Origin: Actinoplanes sp. TFC3
GTDB taxonomy: Bacteria > Actinomycetota > Actinomycetes > Mycobacteriales > Micromonosporaceae
Assembly (NCBI RefSeq): GCF_001553785.1
Contig: NZ_LOJP01000001.1
Span: 4,513,000-4,576,999 of the forward strand
Length of the DNA: 64,000 nt
Direction of reading: 5' to 3'
Of the stretch, positions 15,888-23,836 are shown one piece after another. Both the position numbers and the translations under genes were made by a program. A model generated the notes under the pieces. That model was given only the letters and a program-made list of their open reading frames with translations, was not told where the DNA came from and ran no database searches. Numbering within the stretch: the stretch's first letter is position 1; each line of letters opens with the position of its first letter.

Positions 15888-16928
15888 ATGCCGGACAGCA
15901 GCGTGGCGGTGTACGGGGCCTACGGGCACACCGGAAGGTTCGTGGTCGCGGAGTTGCTCGCCCGGGGCTACGCACCGCTGCTGGCCGGGCGCGACCGGGA
16001 CAAGCTGCTCAGCCTGGCGCATCACCACCCCGGCCTGGAGACACGGACCGCGGCGGTCGAGGACCCGGCCGCCCTGGACCGGGTCCTACGCGACACCGCC
16101 GCGGTGATCAACTGCGCGGGCCCGTTCGCCACGACCGCCGCTCCGCTGATCGAGGCGGCTCTGCGCGCCGGGCTGCCCTATGTCGACGTGGCGGCCGAGA
16201 TCGAGGCGAATCACGACACCTTCACCGCCTTCGCACAGCCGGCCCTGGCGGCGGGCACTCTCGTGGTCCCGGCGATGGCGTTCTACGGCGGCCTCGGCGA
16301 CCTGCTGGTCACCGCCGCGCTGGGCGACAGCACGGCGGCGGATGCGGCGCACATCGCCTACGGCTTGAGCAGCTGGCATCCCACGCCCGGCACCCTGGCC
16401 GCCGGGGCGGTGTCGGCGCAGCGGCGCGGGGGCCGCCGGGTCCGCTACACCGGCGGGCGGCTGCAGATGCACGACGAGACGCTGCCGACCGTACGGTGGC
16501 CCTTTCCCCCGCCGAGCGGCGACCAGGACGTCCTCGCGGGTTTCACCATGGCCGACGTCGTCACCGTGCCCAGTCACCTGACCATCCCGGAGGTGTGCAC
16601 CTATATGACGGTTTCCGCAGCGGCCGGCCTCGCCGCCCCGCACACCCCGGCACCGGCCGCCGTCGACGAGCACGGCCGATCCGCGCAAACCTTCGTTGTC
16701 GACGCCCGCGTGCACGTCGGCCGTGAGCAGAGCCGCATGGCCGTTTCCGGTCAGGACATCTACGCCGTCAGCGCTCCCCTGGCCGTGGAGGCCGTCGATC
16801 GCATCCTGACCGGGCGCACCAAGACGGTGGGCGTCGCCTCCGCGGGCGCCGCCTTCGACGCCCCCTCTTTCCTGCGCGCCCTGTCCCCGCATCTGAAACC
16901 CATCGATGCTCGCGGCGGCGTCAGGTGA
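15888..16928 (+). CDS. Saccharopine dehydrogenase-like NAD(P)-binding protein
   Basis: The 346-residue protein starts SVAVYGAYGHTGRFVVAELL, a GxxGxxG Rossmann motif. The strand AAVINCAGPFATTAAPLIEA and the downstream PYVDVAAEIEAN match the saccharopine dehydrogenase-like/trans-acting enoyl reductase family, many of which lack true saccharopine activity. The substrate is unknown. ATG 15888 has a GAGAGGTGG box upstream. It is divergent from the AraC/DJ-1 regulator, which probably controls it. It overlaps the convergent DUF1877 gene by 8 bp at the 3' end. Confidence 0.85.
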   Translation: MPDSSVAVYGAYGHTGRFVVAELLARGYAPLLAGRDRDKLLSLAHHHPGLETRTAAVEDPAALDRVLRDTAAVINCAGPFATTAAPLIEAALRAGLPYVDVAAEIEANHDTFTAFAQPALAAGTLVVPAMAFYGGLGDLLVTAALGDSTAADAAHIAYGLSSWHPTPGTLAAGAVSAQRRGGRRVRYTGGRLQMHDETLPTVRWPFPPPSGDQDVLAGFTMADVVTVPSHLTIPEVCTYMTVSAAAGLAAPHTPAPAAVDEHGRSAQTFVVDARVHVGREQSRMAVSGQDIYAVSAPLAVEAVDRILTGRTKTVGVASAGAAFDAPSFLRALSPHLKPIDARGGVR

Positions 16929-17430
16929 TGACCACCAGCACCCCGTGCCCCTGCTCGGCCGCCGTGCGGTAGAAGCGCCGCAGCGCCTCGAAATGCGGCC
17001 ACAGGTAGCTGTCGAACTCCTCCATCCCCCCGTCCCACACGTTCGGGTAGACGCCCGCCGCGGTCATCGCGGCCGGGTCGAACCGGCTGCGCAGCGCCTC
17101 GATGTCCCACGCGTCCAGCCCGGCGGCGATCGTCCGCACCGTGGCGGGCTCGACCAGGCGGGCCGGGCCGTAGCCGCCGTCCGCGCCGATCGGCTGGCCG
17201 CCGAGGACCGCTTCGCCGGCCCCGGAGGTGGTGTCCCACTCGCTGCCGGTCAGCAGGAAGTGGATGCCGTGCCAGGCCTTGTCGAGGTCCAGCTCGGGTT
17301 CGGGCAGGTTGTCCAGGTCGGCGTCGTCCGCGAGGTCACCGAAGAGCAGGTCGTCGGCGATTTTCGGGTCGTCGATCAGGTCCTGCTGTTCGTCGGCGGT
17401 CAGGCGGCGCCCGATGAAGGTCATCCCCAT
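16921..17430 (-). CDS. DUF1877 (YfbM-like) protein
   Basis: The protein is 169 residues. Family landmarks are LDLDKAWHGIHFLLTGSEW (about residues 48-66), EAVLGGQPIGADGGYGPARL and FDPAAMTAAGVYPNVWD, followed by LRRFYRTAAEQGHGVLVVIT at the C-terminus. DUF1877 proteins are small cytosolic proteins of unknown biochemical role. There is a short gap (12 bp) to the isochorismatase-like gene upstream on the same strand, so the two may be co-transcribed. A second ATG two codons in is an equally good start. Confidence 0.85.
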   Translation of the reverse strand: MGMTFIGRRLTADEQQDLIDDPKIADDLLFGDLADDADLDNLPEPELDLDKAWHGIHFLLTGSEWDTTSGAGEAVLGGQPIGADGGYGPARLVEPATVRTIAAGLDAWDIEALRSRFDPAAMTAAGVYPNVWDGGMEEFDSYLWPHFEALRRFYRTAAEQGHGVLVVIT

Positions 17431-17442
17431 GGCGGCGCTCGC

Positions 17443-17994
17443 CTACGCGAACGTGAGATCGGCGGTGGTGACGGTGCCCGCCGTGCGCCCCGGGGCGCTC
17501 TGGTGACCCCAGTACAGGTTGGTGTGTGCGATGACCAGATCTGGGGCGGGCGCACCGTACGAACTCAAGTCCTCGGTCGTATGCGCATCCGACACCAGCG
17601 TCGCATCGTAGCCGCGCGCGAACGCACCGTGCAGCGTGGACCGGATGCACGCGTCAATCTGCGCCCCCGACACGACCAGGCTGCCGACACCCCGCTCGGC
17701 CAGCACGGCCTCCAGGTCGGTGTCCTCGAACGAGTCGCCGTACCGCTTGTGCACGACCACCTCACCGTCGGCGCGTGCCAGCTCCGGCACGTACTCCCAC
17801 TGCTGACTGCCGTGCACCAGTCCATCATCGCTGTGCTGCACCCAGATGACCGGCACCCCGGCGTCGCGCGCCTTGGCGACCGCGGCGGCGATGTTGCCCA
17901 CCACAGCGTCGCGCTGGTGCGCCTGCGCTACGACACCGTTCTGCACATCGATCACAAGCAAGGCCGTGTTGGGCCGGTCGTCGAGCGTTGTCAT
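17443..17994 (-). CDS. Isochorismatase-like cysteine hydrolase
   Basis: This is a 183-residue alpha/beta hydrolase of the isochorismatase superfamily. The catalytic triad is visible: Asp in TALLVIDVQNGVV, Lys in EVVVHKRYGDSF, and Cys in VSGAQIDACIRSTLHGAF, followed by the typical TLVSDAHTTED. Members hydrolyse amides or enol ethers such as nicotinamide or N-carbamoyl compounds; the exact substrate is not predictable. ATG 17994 is preferred, since the longer frame to 18027 adds a charged leader without motif. The gene precedes the DUF1877 gene. Confidence 0.9.
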   Translation of the reverse strand: MTTLDDRPNTALLVIDVQNGVVAQAHQRDAVVGNIAAAVAKARDAGVPVIWVQHSDDGLVHGSQQWEYVPELARADGEVVVHKRYGDSFEDTDLEAVLAERGVGSLVVSGAQIDACIRSTLHGAFARGYDATLVSDAHTTEDLSSYGAPAPDLVIAHTNLYWGHQSAPGRTAGTVTTADLTFA

Positions 17995-18106
17995 CCGTGC
18001 CTCCCGTAACTCCGGATCTTCAAGCACCGATGACCCTAGACCCCGGGTGCGACAAAAAGCACCGATAATCCGGCTATGGAGAACAAGTTCCGGATCGGCC
18101 GCGGGC

Positions 18107-18775
18107 TTATCCCCACAGGCGGACGAACAGCACCCCGAGCACGTCCAGGATCACCAGCAGGATCGGCCGGCTGAGCGGGAAGAAGCAGCAGATCAGCAGG
18201 ATCAGCACGCCGAGGTTCTTGTCCTCGAACCACAGCCGCATCCACTGCATGCCCGCGCCCGGTTTGCGCATCGCCGACCACAGCACCCCGAAGCCGTCGA
18301 GCGGTGGGATGGGGATCAGCGCGAGCAGCCCGAAGGTCAGCAGGCCCACACCCAGCGACAGCAGGATCTGATCGCCGTACGGCAGGCTGATGCCGTGCAG
18401 CAGGTCCGACGGGTTCAGGTAGGCCAGGATGTTCGAGGTCGTGGTCAGCGCGTAGGCCAGGAAGAACAGCTGCCCCGTCAGGATGCACACGACCGGCCCA
18501 GCCAGGAACACCGCGGCGGCCCGGCCGCGGCCGCGCCAGCGGGGGATCTCGTCAACCGAGATGGTTTTGCCCCAGCCCTGCCCGCCGATGGCGGCGGCCA
18601 CCGCGCCGAACGGGTCGATGTCCTCACGCAGGCGCGGGCTGACCGATTCCCTTCGATCAACCAATCCGAGGGTACGGGCACTGAGCCGGATGGCCACCGC
18701 ACGCAGCACGAGTCCGAGCAGGAACGCGGCCACCAGCGCGGCGAACGCGACCGGCTCGCCGAGGGCGAACAGCAA
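18107..18775 (-). CDS. Site-2-protease-like membrane protein lacking HExxH
   Basis: This 222-residue protein has about five membrane spans. The layout and the LLALIPIPPLDGFGVLW segment (about residue 160) match the C-terminal PxPPLDG motif of M50 site-2 proteases, including its metal-ligand Asp. The N-terminal zinc motif HExxH is absent. In its place stands IDPFGAVAAAIGGQGWGK. It is therefore likely an inactive relative. It begins with TTG 4 bp after the parA stop, so it is in the parA operon. A link to ScpAB or segregation is only positional. The region up to the isochorismatase gene holds no further gene. Confidence 0.75.
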   Translation of the reverse strand: MLFALGEPVAFAALVAAFLLGLVLRAVAIRLSARTLGLVDRRESVSPRLREDIDPFGAVAAAIGGQGWGKTISVDEIPRWRGRGRAAAVFLAGPVVCILTGQLFFLAYALTTTSNILAYLNPSDLLHGISLPYGDQILLSLGVGLLTFGLLALIPIPPLDGFGVLWSAMRKPGAGMQWMRLWFEDKNLGVLILLICCFFPLSRPILLVILDVLGVLFVRLWG

Positions 18776-18778
18776 CGC

Positions 18779-19711
18779 CTAGCCTCGTTCAGCCTTGGCA
18801 GCGATCACTTCGCGGGCCAACTGGCGGTAGTTGCGGGCACCGGAGGACGCCGGGTCGAGCGAGGTGATCGGCGCGCCGGCCACCGTGGACTCCGGGAACT
18901 TGACCGTCTTGGTGATGACCGTCTGGTAGACCTTGTCGCCGAACGCCTCGACCACGCGCTGCAGGACCTGCCGGCAGTGGGTGGTGCGGCTGTCGTACAT
19001 GGTCGCCAGGATGCCTTCGAGTTCGAGGTCGAAGTTGAGCCGCTCGCGGACCTTGTCGATGGTGTCGAGCAGCAGTGCCACGCCACGCAGGCTGAAGAAC
19101 TCGCATTCCAGCGGGATGAGCACGCCGTGCGCGATGGTCAGCGCGTTGATGGCGAGCAGGCCCAGCGACGGCTGGCAGTCGATGAGGATGAAGTCGTATT
19201 CCTTGCGCACCGTGCGCAGCACCCGTGCCAGGGCCATCTCCCGGGCGACCTCGTTGACCAGCTGAATCTCGGCCGCGGACAGGTCGATGTTGGCCGGCAG
19301 CAGGTGCAGCCCGGCCACGTCGGTCTTGATGATGACGTCCTCGGCGGTGACGTCGTCCTGCATGAGCAGGTTGTAGACGCTCAGGTCGAGGTTGTGCGGG
19401 TTGACGCCCAGGCCCACCGAACAGGCGCCCTGCGGGTCGAAGTCGACGAGCAGCACCTTGCGGCCGTATTCGGCGAGCGCCGCACCCAGGTTGATGGTGG
19501 TGGTGGTCTTGCCCACGCCACCTTTCTGGTTGGCCAGCGCGATGATGCGCGCGGGGCCGTGCCGGTCGGTAGGCATGGGCTCGGGGATGGGCCGGCGCAT
19601 GGTGTACGCGCTCGGGTCCGCCGGTCCCAGGTCAGCACCCAGATCCAGGGAGGTCTGCTGGTCCCTCAGGGCCGAGGTCCACGCCTCCGCGCGCTCGTCG
19701 TGTCCCGCCAT
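18779..19711 (-). CDS. ParA-family ATPase
   Basis: The protein is 310 residues. After a ~50-residue leader the deviant Walker A motif reads ALANQKGGVGKTTTTINLGA (about residues 58-77). Walker A' is KVLLVDFDPQGACSVGLG and Walker B is FILIDCQPSLGLLAINAL. Such ParA/Soj proteins form ATP-dependent dimers that bind DNA and position chromosomes or other cargo. This copy lies beside xerD and, at a distance, scpAB. It is therefore the SMC-associated actinobacterial ParA rather than the origin-linked parA of parAB. No parB is present in the window. Confidence 0.93.
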   Translation of the reverse strand: MAGHDERAEAWTSALRDQQTSLDLGADLGPADPSAYTMRRPIPEPMPTDRHGPARIIALANQKGGVGKTTTTINLGAALAEYGRKVLLVDFDPQGACSVGLGVNPHNLDLSVYNLLMQDDVTAEDVIIKTDVAGLHLLPANIDLSAAEIQLVNEVAREMALARVLRTVRKEYDFILIDCQPSLGLLAINALTIAHGVLIPLECEFFSLRGVALLLDTIDKVRERLNFDLELEGILATMYDSRTTHCRQVLQRVVEAFGDKVYQTVITKTVKFPESTVAGAPITSLDPASSGARNYRQLAREVIAAKAERG

Positions 19712-19823
19712 GTCCTCGAAGCCCCCTCTCGACCCGCAGCCGGAGCCGATGCCCGACTGTACGCCACCGTGACCGCCCTTCCGGGGTCACCCGTTCGGCG
19801 TGTCGTGCACTCGTGCCCACCGG

Positions 19824-20708
19824 TTAACGAGCGCGCGGGTGTGCGGTGGCGTATACCTCTCGCAGCCGGTCCACAGTCACCAGCGTGTAGACCTGTGTGG
19901 TCGTGACCGAGGCGTGCCCCAGCAGCTCCTGCACCACGCGCACGTCGGCGCCGCCGTCGAGCAGGTGCGTGGCGTAGGAGTGGCGCAGGGTGTGCGGCGA
20001 CACGGCGTGCGGACCGTCCACCGGCAGGCCCGCCGCCTGCGCCGCGCGGTGCAGGATCGTCCAGGCGCTCTGCCGCGACAACACTCCCCCGCGCGCGTTC
20101 AGGAACACCGCCGGCGTCCCCCTGCCCTTGATGATCAGAACCGGACGGGCCCTGACCAGGTACGCATCCAGCGCCGCCCGCGCGTAGGAGCCCAGCGGCA
20201 CCAGCCGGGTCCGGCCGCCCTTGCCGTGCAGGGTCACCAGGGACGGCTCGAGATCGTCGACGGCCAGCCCTACCGCCTCGGAGATCCGCGCGCCCGTGCC
20301 GTACAGGAACTCCAGCAGTGCTCTGTCTCTGAGCGCGAGCGGCTCATCGCCGGTGACCGTGGCCAGCAGCCGCGACACCTGATCCACGTCCAGGGCCTTG
20401 GGCAGGCGTTTCGGCGGGGCGGGCGGCTTGACCTCGCGGCTGACGTCGTCGGGGGCGAGCCCCTCACGCGCGGCGAAACGGTGCCATCCTCGTACCGCGG
20501 AAACCGCCCTTGCCGCCGAGGCCGCCGCCAGATCCTCGCGCAGCCGCAGCAGATGCCTGGTCACATCGGCGGCCGTGACCGCGGCAAGCTGGGTGACGCC
20601 CGCCGCGGTCAGCGACTGCACATACCGATCCAGATCCCGGCGGTACGAACTCAGCGTGTTCTTGGACAGCCCGCGCTCGACCGTGAGGTGATCGAGATAG
20701 GTCTGCAC
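19824..20708 (-). CDS. xerD: XerD tyrosine recombinase
   Basis: The protein is about 294 residues. The SAM-like N-terminal domain is at about 1-85 ([20 protein letters not shown]). The catalytic domain has all core residues: Arg in [12 protein letters not shown], Lys in [11 protein letters not shown], His and Arg in [14 protein letters not shown], His in [13 protein letters not shown] and the nucleophile Tyr at the end of that segment. XerD with XerC resolves chromosome dimers at dif. No ATG is available. The GTG at 20708 is used, but a CTG at 20735 overlaps the ald stop as CTGA and would restore nine conserved residues. It lies directly after ald in the same operon. Confidence 0.92.
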   Translation of the reverse strand: MQTYLDHLTVERGLSKNTLSSYRRDLDRYVQSLTAAGVTQLAAVTAADVTRHLLRLREDLAAASAARAVSAVRGWHRFAAREGLAPDDVSREVKPPAPPKRLPKALDVDQVSRLLATVTGDEPLALRDRALLEFLYGTGARISEAVGLAVDDLEPSLVTLHGKGGRTRLVPLGSYARAALDAYLVRARPVLIIKGRGTPAVFLNARGGVLSRQSAWTILHRAAQAAGLPVDGPHAVSPHTLRHSYATHLLDGGADVRVVQELLGHASVTTTQVYTLVTVDRLREVYATAHPRAR

Positions 20709-20731
20709 CGCCCGTTGCAGATCCGGTGTGC

Positions 20732-21847
20732 TCAGTTCAGCACCTCGGCCAGCGGCACCGCCCGCATGCCGTGCGCCTCGGCGACCGGCCCGTAGGTGAC
20801 CTGACCGGCGTGGGTGTTCAAGCCCAGGGCCAGCGCCGGGTCGGCCTTGATCGCCTCGCGCCAGCCGAGGTTGGCCAGCTCCAGGGCATACGGCAGGGTC
20901 ACGTTGGTCAGCGCGTACGTGCTGGTGTGCGGCACCGCGCCGGGCATGTTGGCCACGCAGTAGAACATCGACCGGTGCACCGGGTAGACCGGGTCGGCGT
21001 GCGTGGTGGGCCGCGAGTCCTCGAAACAGCCCCCCTGGTCGATGGCGATGTCGACGAGCACGCTGCCCGGCTTCATCCGCGACACCAGCTCGTTGGAGAT
21101 CAGGTTCGGGGCCTTCGCGCCGGGCACCAGCACCGCACCGATCACCAGGTCGGCGTCGATCACGGCCTTCTCGATCTCGTACGCGTTGGACGCGATGGTC
21201 TGCAGGTGCCCCCGGTAGTCGGCGTCGGCGGCGCGCAGCCGGGCGATGTTCTTGTCCAGCACCAGCACCTCGGCCTGCATGCCCAGCGCGATCGCTGCCG
21301 CGTTCATGCCCGACACCCCGGCGCCGATCACCACGACTTTCGCCTGGTAGACCCCGGGGACGCCGCCCATGAGTACGCCGCGGCCACCGCCGGAGCGCAT
21401 CAGGTGGTACGCCCCGACCTGCGGCGCCAGCCGCCCGGCGACCTCGGACATCGGCGCCAGCAGCGGCAGCGAGCGGTCCGGCAACTCCACGGTCTCGTAG
21501 GCGATGCCGGTGACCTTGCGGTCCAGCAGCGCGTCGGTGCACTCCTTGGACGCCGCGAGGTGCAGATAGGTGAAGAGCACCTGGCCCTCGCGCATCCGGG
21601 AGTATTCCTCGGCGACGGGCTCCTTGACCTTGAGCACGAGCTCGGCTGCGCCCCACACCTCATCGGCGCCGGCCGCGATGGTGGCGCCAGCGGCCGCGTA
21701 ATCCTCGTCGCTGATCGAGGACCCGGCACCGGCGCCGGCTTGCACGTACACGTCATGACCGGCGCGGGTGAACTCGTAGACCCCGGCGGGCGTGATCGCC
21801 ACCCGGAACTCGTTGTTCTTGACTTCGCTCGGAATGCCGACCTGCAC
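20732..21847 (-). CDS. ald: Alanine dehydrogenase
   Basis: The protein is 371 residues, the usual length. The N-terminal signature [20 protein letters not shown] is present. Catalytic Lys sits in [15 protein letters not shown] and His in [11 protein letters not shown]. The NAD-binding motif is [20 protein letters not shown], and [18 protein letters not shown] follows. Ald catalyses reversible NAD-dependent deamination of L-alanine to pyruvate and ammonia. The GTG at 21847 with an AAAGGA box fits this start; the longer frame to 21940 runs through the promoter. It sits immediately upstream of xerD, an order also seen in Streptomyces. Confidence 0.96.
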   Translation of the reverse strand: MQVGIPSEVKNNEFRVAITPAGVYEFTRAGHDVYVQAGAGAGSSISDEDYAAAGATIAAGADEVWGAAELVLKVKEPVAEEYSRMREGQVLFTYLHLAASKECTDALLDRKVTGIAYETVELPDRSLPLLAPMSEVAGRLAPQVGAYHLMRSGGGRGVLMGGVPGVYQAKVVVIGAGVSGMNAAAIALGMQAEVLVLDKNIARLRAADADYRGHLQTIASNAYEIEKAVIDADLVIGAVLVPGAKAPNLISNELVSRMKPGSVLVDIAIDQGGCFEDSRPTTHADPVYPVHRSMFYCVANMPGAVPHTSTYALTNVTLPYALELANLGWREAIKADPALALGLNTHAGQVTYGPVAEAHGMRAVPLAEVLN

Positions 21848-21972
21848 AGCCGACACCGTCCTTTCCAGGGAGAGACGTCGATGGCTCCTACCCGATGTGG
21901 GGCTGCCCCGCACACTACCGTCCCACTGCTTGGACGGCACAGGTCCTTGATCACCGCGCCTACGATGAGCCG

Positions 21973-22407
21973 GTGAGTTACCACCAGCCCGCGTTGAACA
22001 CCCGCGTGACCGGCCGGCGCGTCGTCGCCACGATCATCGACGGCGTCGTGCTCAGTCTGCTGCTCGGTGCGGTCGGCAAAATTTTCCACATCGACGTGCC
22101 CACCGACGGCAGCGCCTTGACCGAGCTGTCCTTCGACGGCAGCCTGGTGACCGCCGTCATCGTGCTGCTCTACTACATCGTTCTCGAAGGCTTCTTCGGC
22201 CGCACGGCCGGCAAGTTGGCGACCGGCATCCGGGTGATCGGCGAGGACGGCGGCCGTCCGGGGTTCGTCTCCGGCCTGGTGCGCACCCTGCTGCGCCTCA
22301 TCGACGGATTTTTCGGCTACCTGCTGGCGCTGATCATCGTGGTGAACTCGGACCGCCGGCGCCGCCTGGGCGACATGGCTGCCAAGACCCTGGTCGTACG
22401 CGCCTAA
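21973..22407 (+). CDS. RDD-family membrane protein
   Basis: This is a 144-residue protein with three membrane spans. The first contains VTGRRVVATIIDGVVLSLLL, where R and D are the family namesakes. The second is LVTAVIVLLYYIVLEGFFGR followed by TAGKLATGIRVI. The third is LRLIDGFFGYLLALIIVV, ending RRRRLGDMAAKTLVV. RDD proteins are small membrane proteins; some transport or adjust ion balance. The GTG at 21973 lies 126 bp from the divergent ald start. It may be the boundary of the conserved backbone. Confidence 0.88.
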   Translation: MSYHQPALNTRVTGRRVVATIIDGVVLSLLLGAVGKIFHIDVPTDGSALTELSFDGSLVTAVIVLLYYIVLEGFFGRTAGKLATGIRVIGEDGGRPGFVSGLVRTLLRLIDGFFGYLLALIIVVNSDRRRRLGDMAAKTLVVRA

Positions 22408-22437
22408 GCCGGCGGGTTCGGGTCGCCTTCGAGCCAG

Positions 22438-22674
22438 GTGTTTTTCAGCGACCTCAAGCGCGCCATCCCCGGCATCAGCGACCGGATCCTCAACGAACGC
22501 CTCGTCGAACTGGCCGACCTCAAGCTGGTCACCCGCACGGTGCTCGACGGCCGCCCGATACGGGTACGTTACGAGCTCACCGACCACGGCGCCGCGCTGC
22601 GACCGGCGCTGACCGAGCTGGCGCGCTGGGCCGAGGACCACCTGACGGTTGGCGGTCAGGACCCTGACGGTTAG
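22438..22674 (+). pseudogene. HxlR-family regulator, N-terminally truncated
   Basis: The frame encodes the second half of a HxlR winged helix: FFSDLKRAIPGISDRILNER, then LKLVTRTVLDGRPIRVRYEL and TDHGAALRPALTELARWAED. The usual N-terminal 25-30 residues with the redox-sensing Cys and the GGKWT..IL helix are missing. The open frame begins directly after the RDD stop, with only a GTG at 22438. Without the N-terminal helix a stable dimer is doubtful, so I treat it as a remnant. Its 3' end runs into the marR promoter. Confidence 0.7.
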
Positions 22675-22682
22675 CGTTCTCA
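22664..22682 (+). promoter_or_regulatory. Candidate operator upstream of the MarR gene
   Basis: Direct repeats CTGACGGTT occur at 22642-22650 and 22664-22672. The second runs into GTTAGCGTT (22670-22678), just before the ATG at 22685. The same nonamer GTTAGCGTT recurs at 23817-23825, upstream of the MFS gene. A common regulator binding both sites is possible but unproven. Confidence 0.4.
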
Positions 22683-22684
22683 CC

Positions 22685-23125
22685 ATGGACGCACCGAGGC
22701 TGACCGGCACGCTGGACCTGATGCGCTGGGTCGGCTGGGCGCAGCGCAAGGCCGGCGAGGATTGGGTACGCGAACGCGAACTGAGCTTCGAGCAGGCGTT
22801 CGCCCTGGGTTATCTGGTGCAGAACCCCGGTGCCATCCAGCGCGACCTCGCCGACGTCACCCGCACCAGCGCAGCCAGCGTCTCCAGCTTGCTTCAGGGC
22901 CTCGACCGCCGTGGCCTGGTCGAACGCCGCATCGAGCCGGGCAACGAGCGCAGCAAACGCGTCTTCGCCACCCCGGCGGGCGCCGAGCTCATCGCCGGTT
23001 TCGAGGCCGCCATAGCCGCCACCGACGAGAAGCTGCTCACGCCACTCACCGAGGACGAGCGCGCGACCTTGCACGCGCTGCTGCAGAAGATGACCGCTTC
23101 GCTCCCGCAGCCCACCCGGTCGTAA
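22685..23125 (+). CDS. MarR-family transcriptional regulator
   Basis: The protein is 146 residues. A winged helix-turn-helix spans about 40-105: LGYLVQNPGAIQRDLADVTR, then TSAASVSSLLQGLDRRGLVE and the wing RRIEPGNERSKRVFATPAG. The flanking N- and C-terminal helices (LMRWVGWAQRKAGEDW and LTEDERATLHALLQKM) form the dimer interface of MarR proteins. These regulators typically sense phenolic compounds or oxidants and repress efflux genes. The closest candidates are the neighbouring MFS gene or itself. ATG 22685 follows the candidate operator directly, so its leader is very short. Confidence 0.9.
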   Translation: MDAPRLTGTLDLMRWVGWAQRKAGEDWVRERELSFEQAFALGYLVQNPGAIQRDLADVTRTSAASVSSLLQGLDRRGLVERRIEPGNERSKRVFATPAGAELIAGFEAAIAATDEKLLTPLTEDERATLHALLQKMTASLPQPTRS

Positions 23126-23208
23126 CCCCGCCACCGCTTCGATCCGCTATGGGCCAACCTGCGGGTGCCGCTGCCGCCGGTCTCGTCATCGGGCTCTGAG
23201 CACGCGAG

Positions 23209-23784
23209 TCAGCCGGCCACTTCCCAGGCGGCCGCGATCAGGTTCATGATCTCGTCGACCGCGGCCTGCGGGTCGGCGGAATCGCGGGCCAGTGGAAACA
23301 CTCCCAAGACGAAGCGAGCCAGCGCCTGATCCGCCGGACTCACCGCGGGCCGGCCCCGATCGGCCGCGACGGCTACGGCCAGGGCGTCGGCGTGCCGCAG
23401 CCACATCTTGGATTCGTACTCCTGCAGATCGGGTGAACTGGCCACCAACCGCCAGAACGGCGTGGCGTTGGAAACGATGAAGTCGCGCACGATCGCGTGC
23501 AGTTCCTCGCGCAGCGCCTCTGGAGCCGTCGTGCCCGCATCACGGTCGGTTACCGCGCGGACCACCCGATCCTGAAACCCCTGATCCCGGTCGAAGACCA
23601 ATGCCTCCTTCGACGCGAAGTGCGCGAACACCGTGGTCACCGCCACGTCGGCGGCCTGCGCCACCTCACGGATGCCCACCGCGTCATAGCCACGCTCCAG
23701 AAAGAGGCCCAGCGCCGTGTTGGCGATGGCCTGCCGCGTCGCCGCCTTCTTGCGTTCCCGGCGCCCCACCTGCTCAGCACTCAC
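23209..23784 (-). CDS. TetR-family regulator divergent from an MFS exporter
   Basis: This is a 191-residue protein. The DNA-binding domain spans about 9-58: RERKKAATRQAIANTALGLF, then GIREVAQAADVAVTTVFAHF and ASKEALVFDRDQGF. The C-terminal domain is helical and probably binds a ligand. It is divergent from the MFS gene with a 50 bp gap containing the palindrome CTAACCGTTAG. It most likely represses both genes until a transported compound binds. No second gene follows it in the same direction. Confidence 0.9.
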   Translation of the reverse strand: MSAEQVGRRERKKAATRQAIANTALGLFLERGYDAVGIREVAQAADVAVTTVFAHFASKEALVFDRDQGFQDRVVRAVTDRDAGTTAPEALREELHAIVRDFIVSNATPFWRLVASSPDLQEYESKMWLRHADALAVAVAADRGRPAVSPADQALARFVLGVFPLARDSADPQAAVDEIMNLIAAAWEVAG

Positions 23785-23810
23785 CCCCGCATCCTACCCG
23801 TTGCAAAACC

Positions 23811-23825
23811 CTAACCGTTAGCGTT
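23811..23825. promoter_or_regulatory. Palindromic operator between TetR and MFS genes
   Basis: CTAACCGTTAG (23811-23821) is a perfect 5-1-5 palindrome in the short divergent gap and continues into GCGTT. It lies less than 20 bp before the MFS start and about 30 bp before the TetR start, so repressor binding would block both promoters. Confidence 0.65.
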
Positions 23826-23836
23826 ACCGTGTGTGC

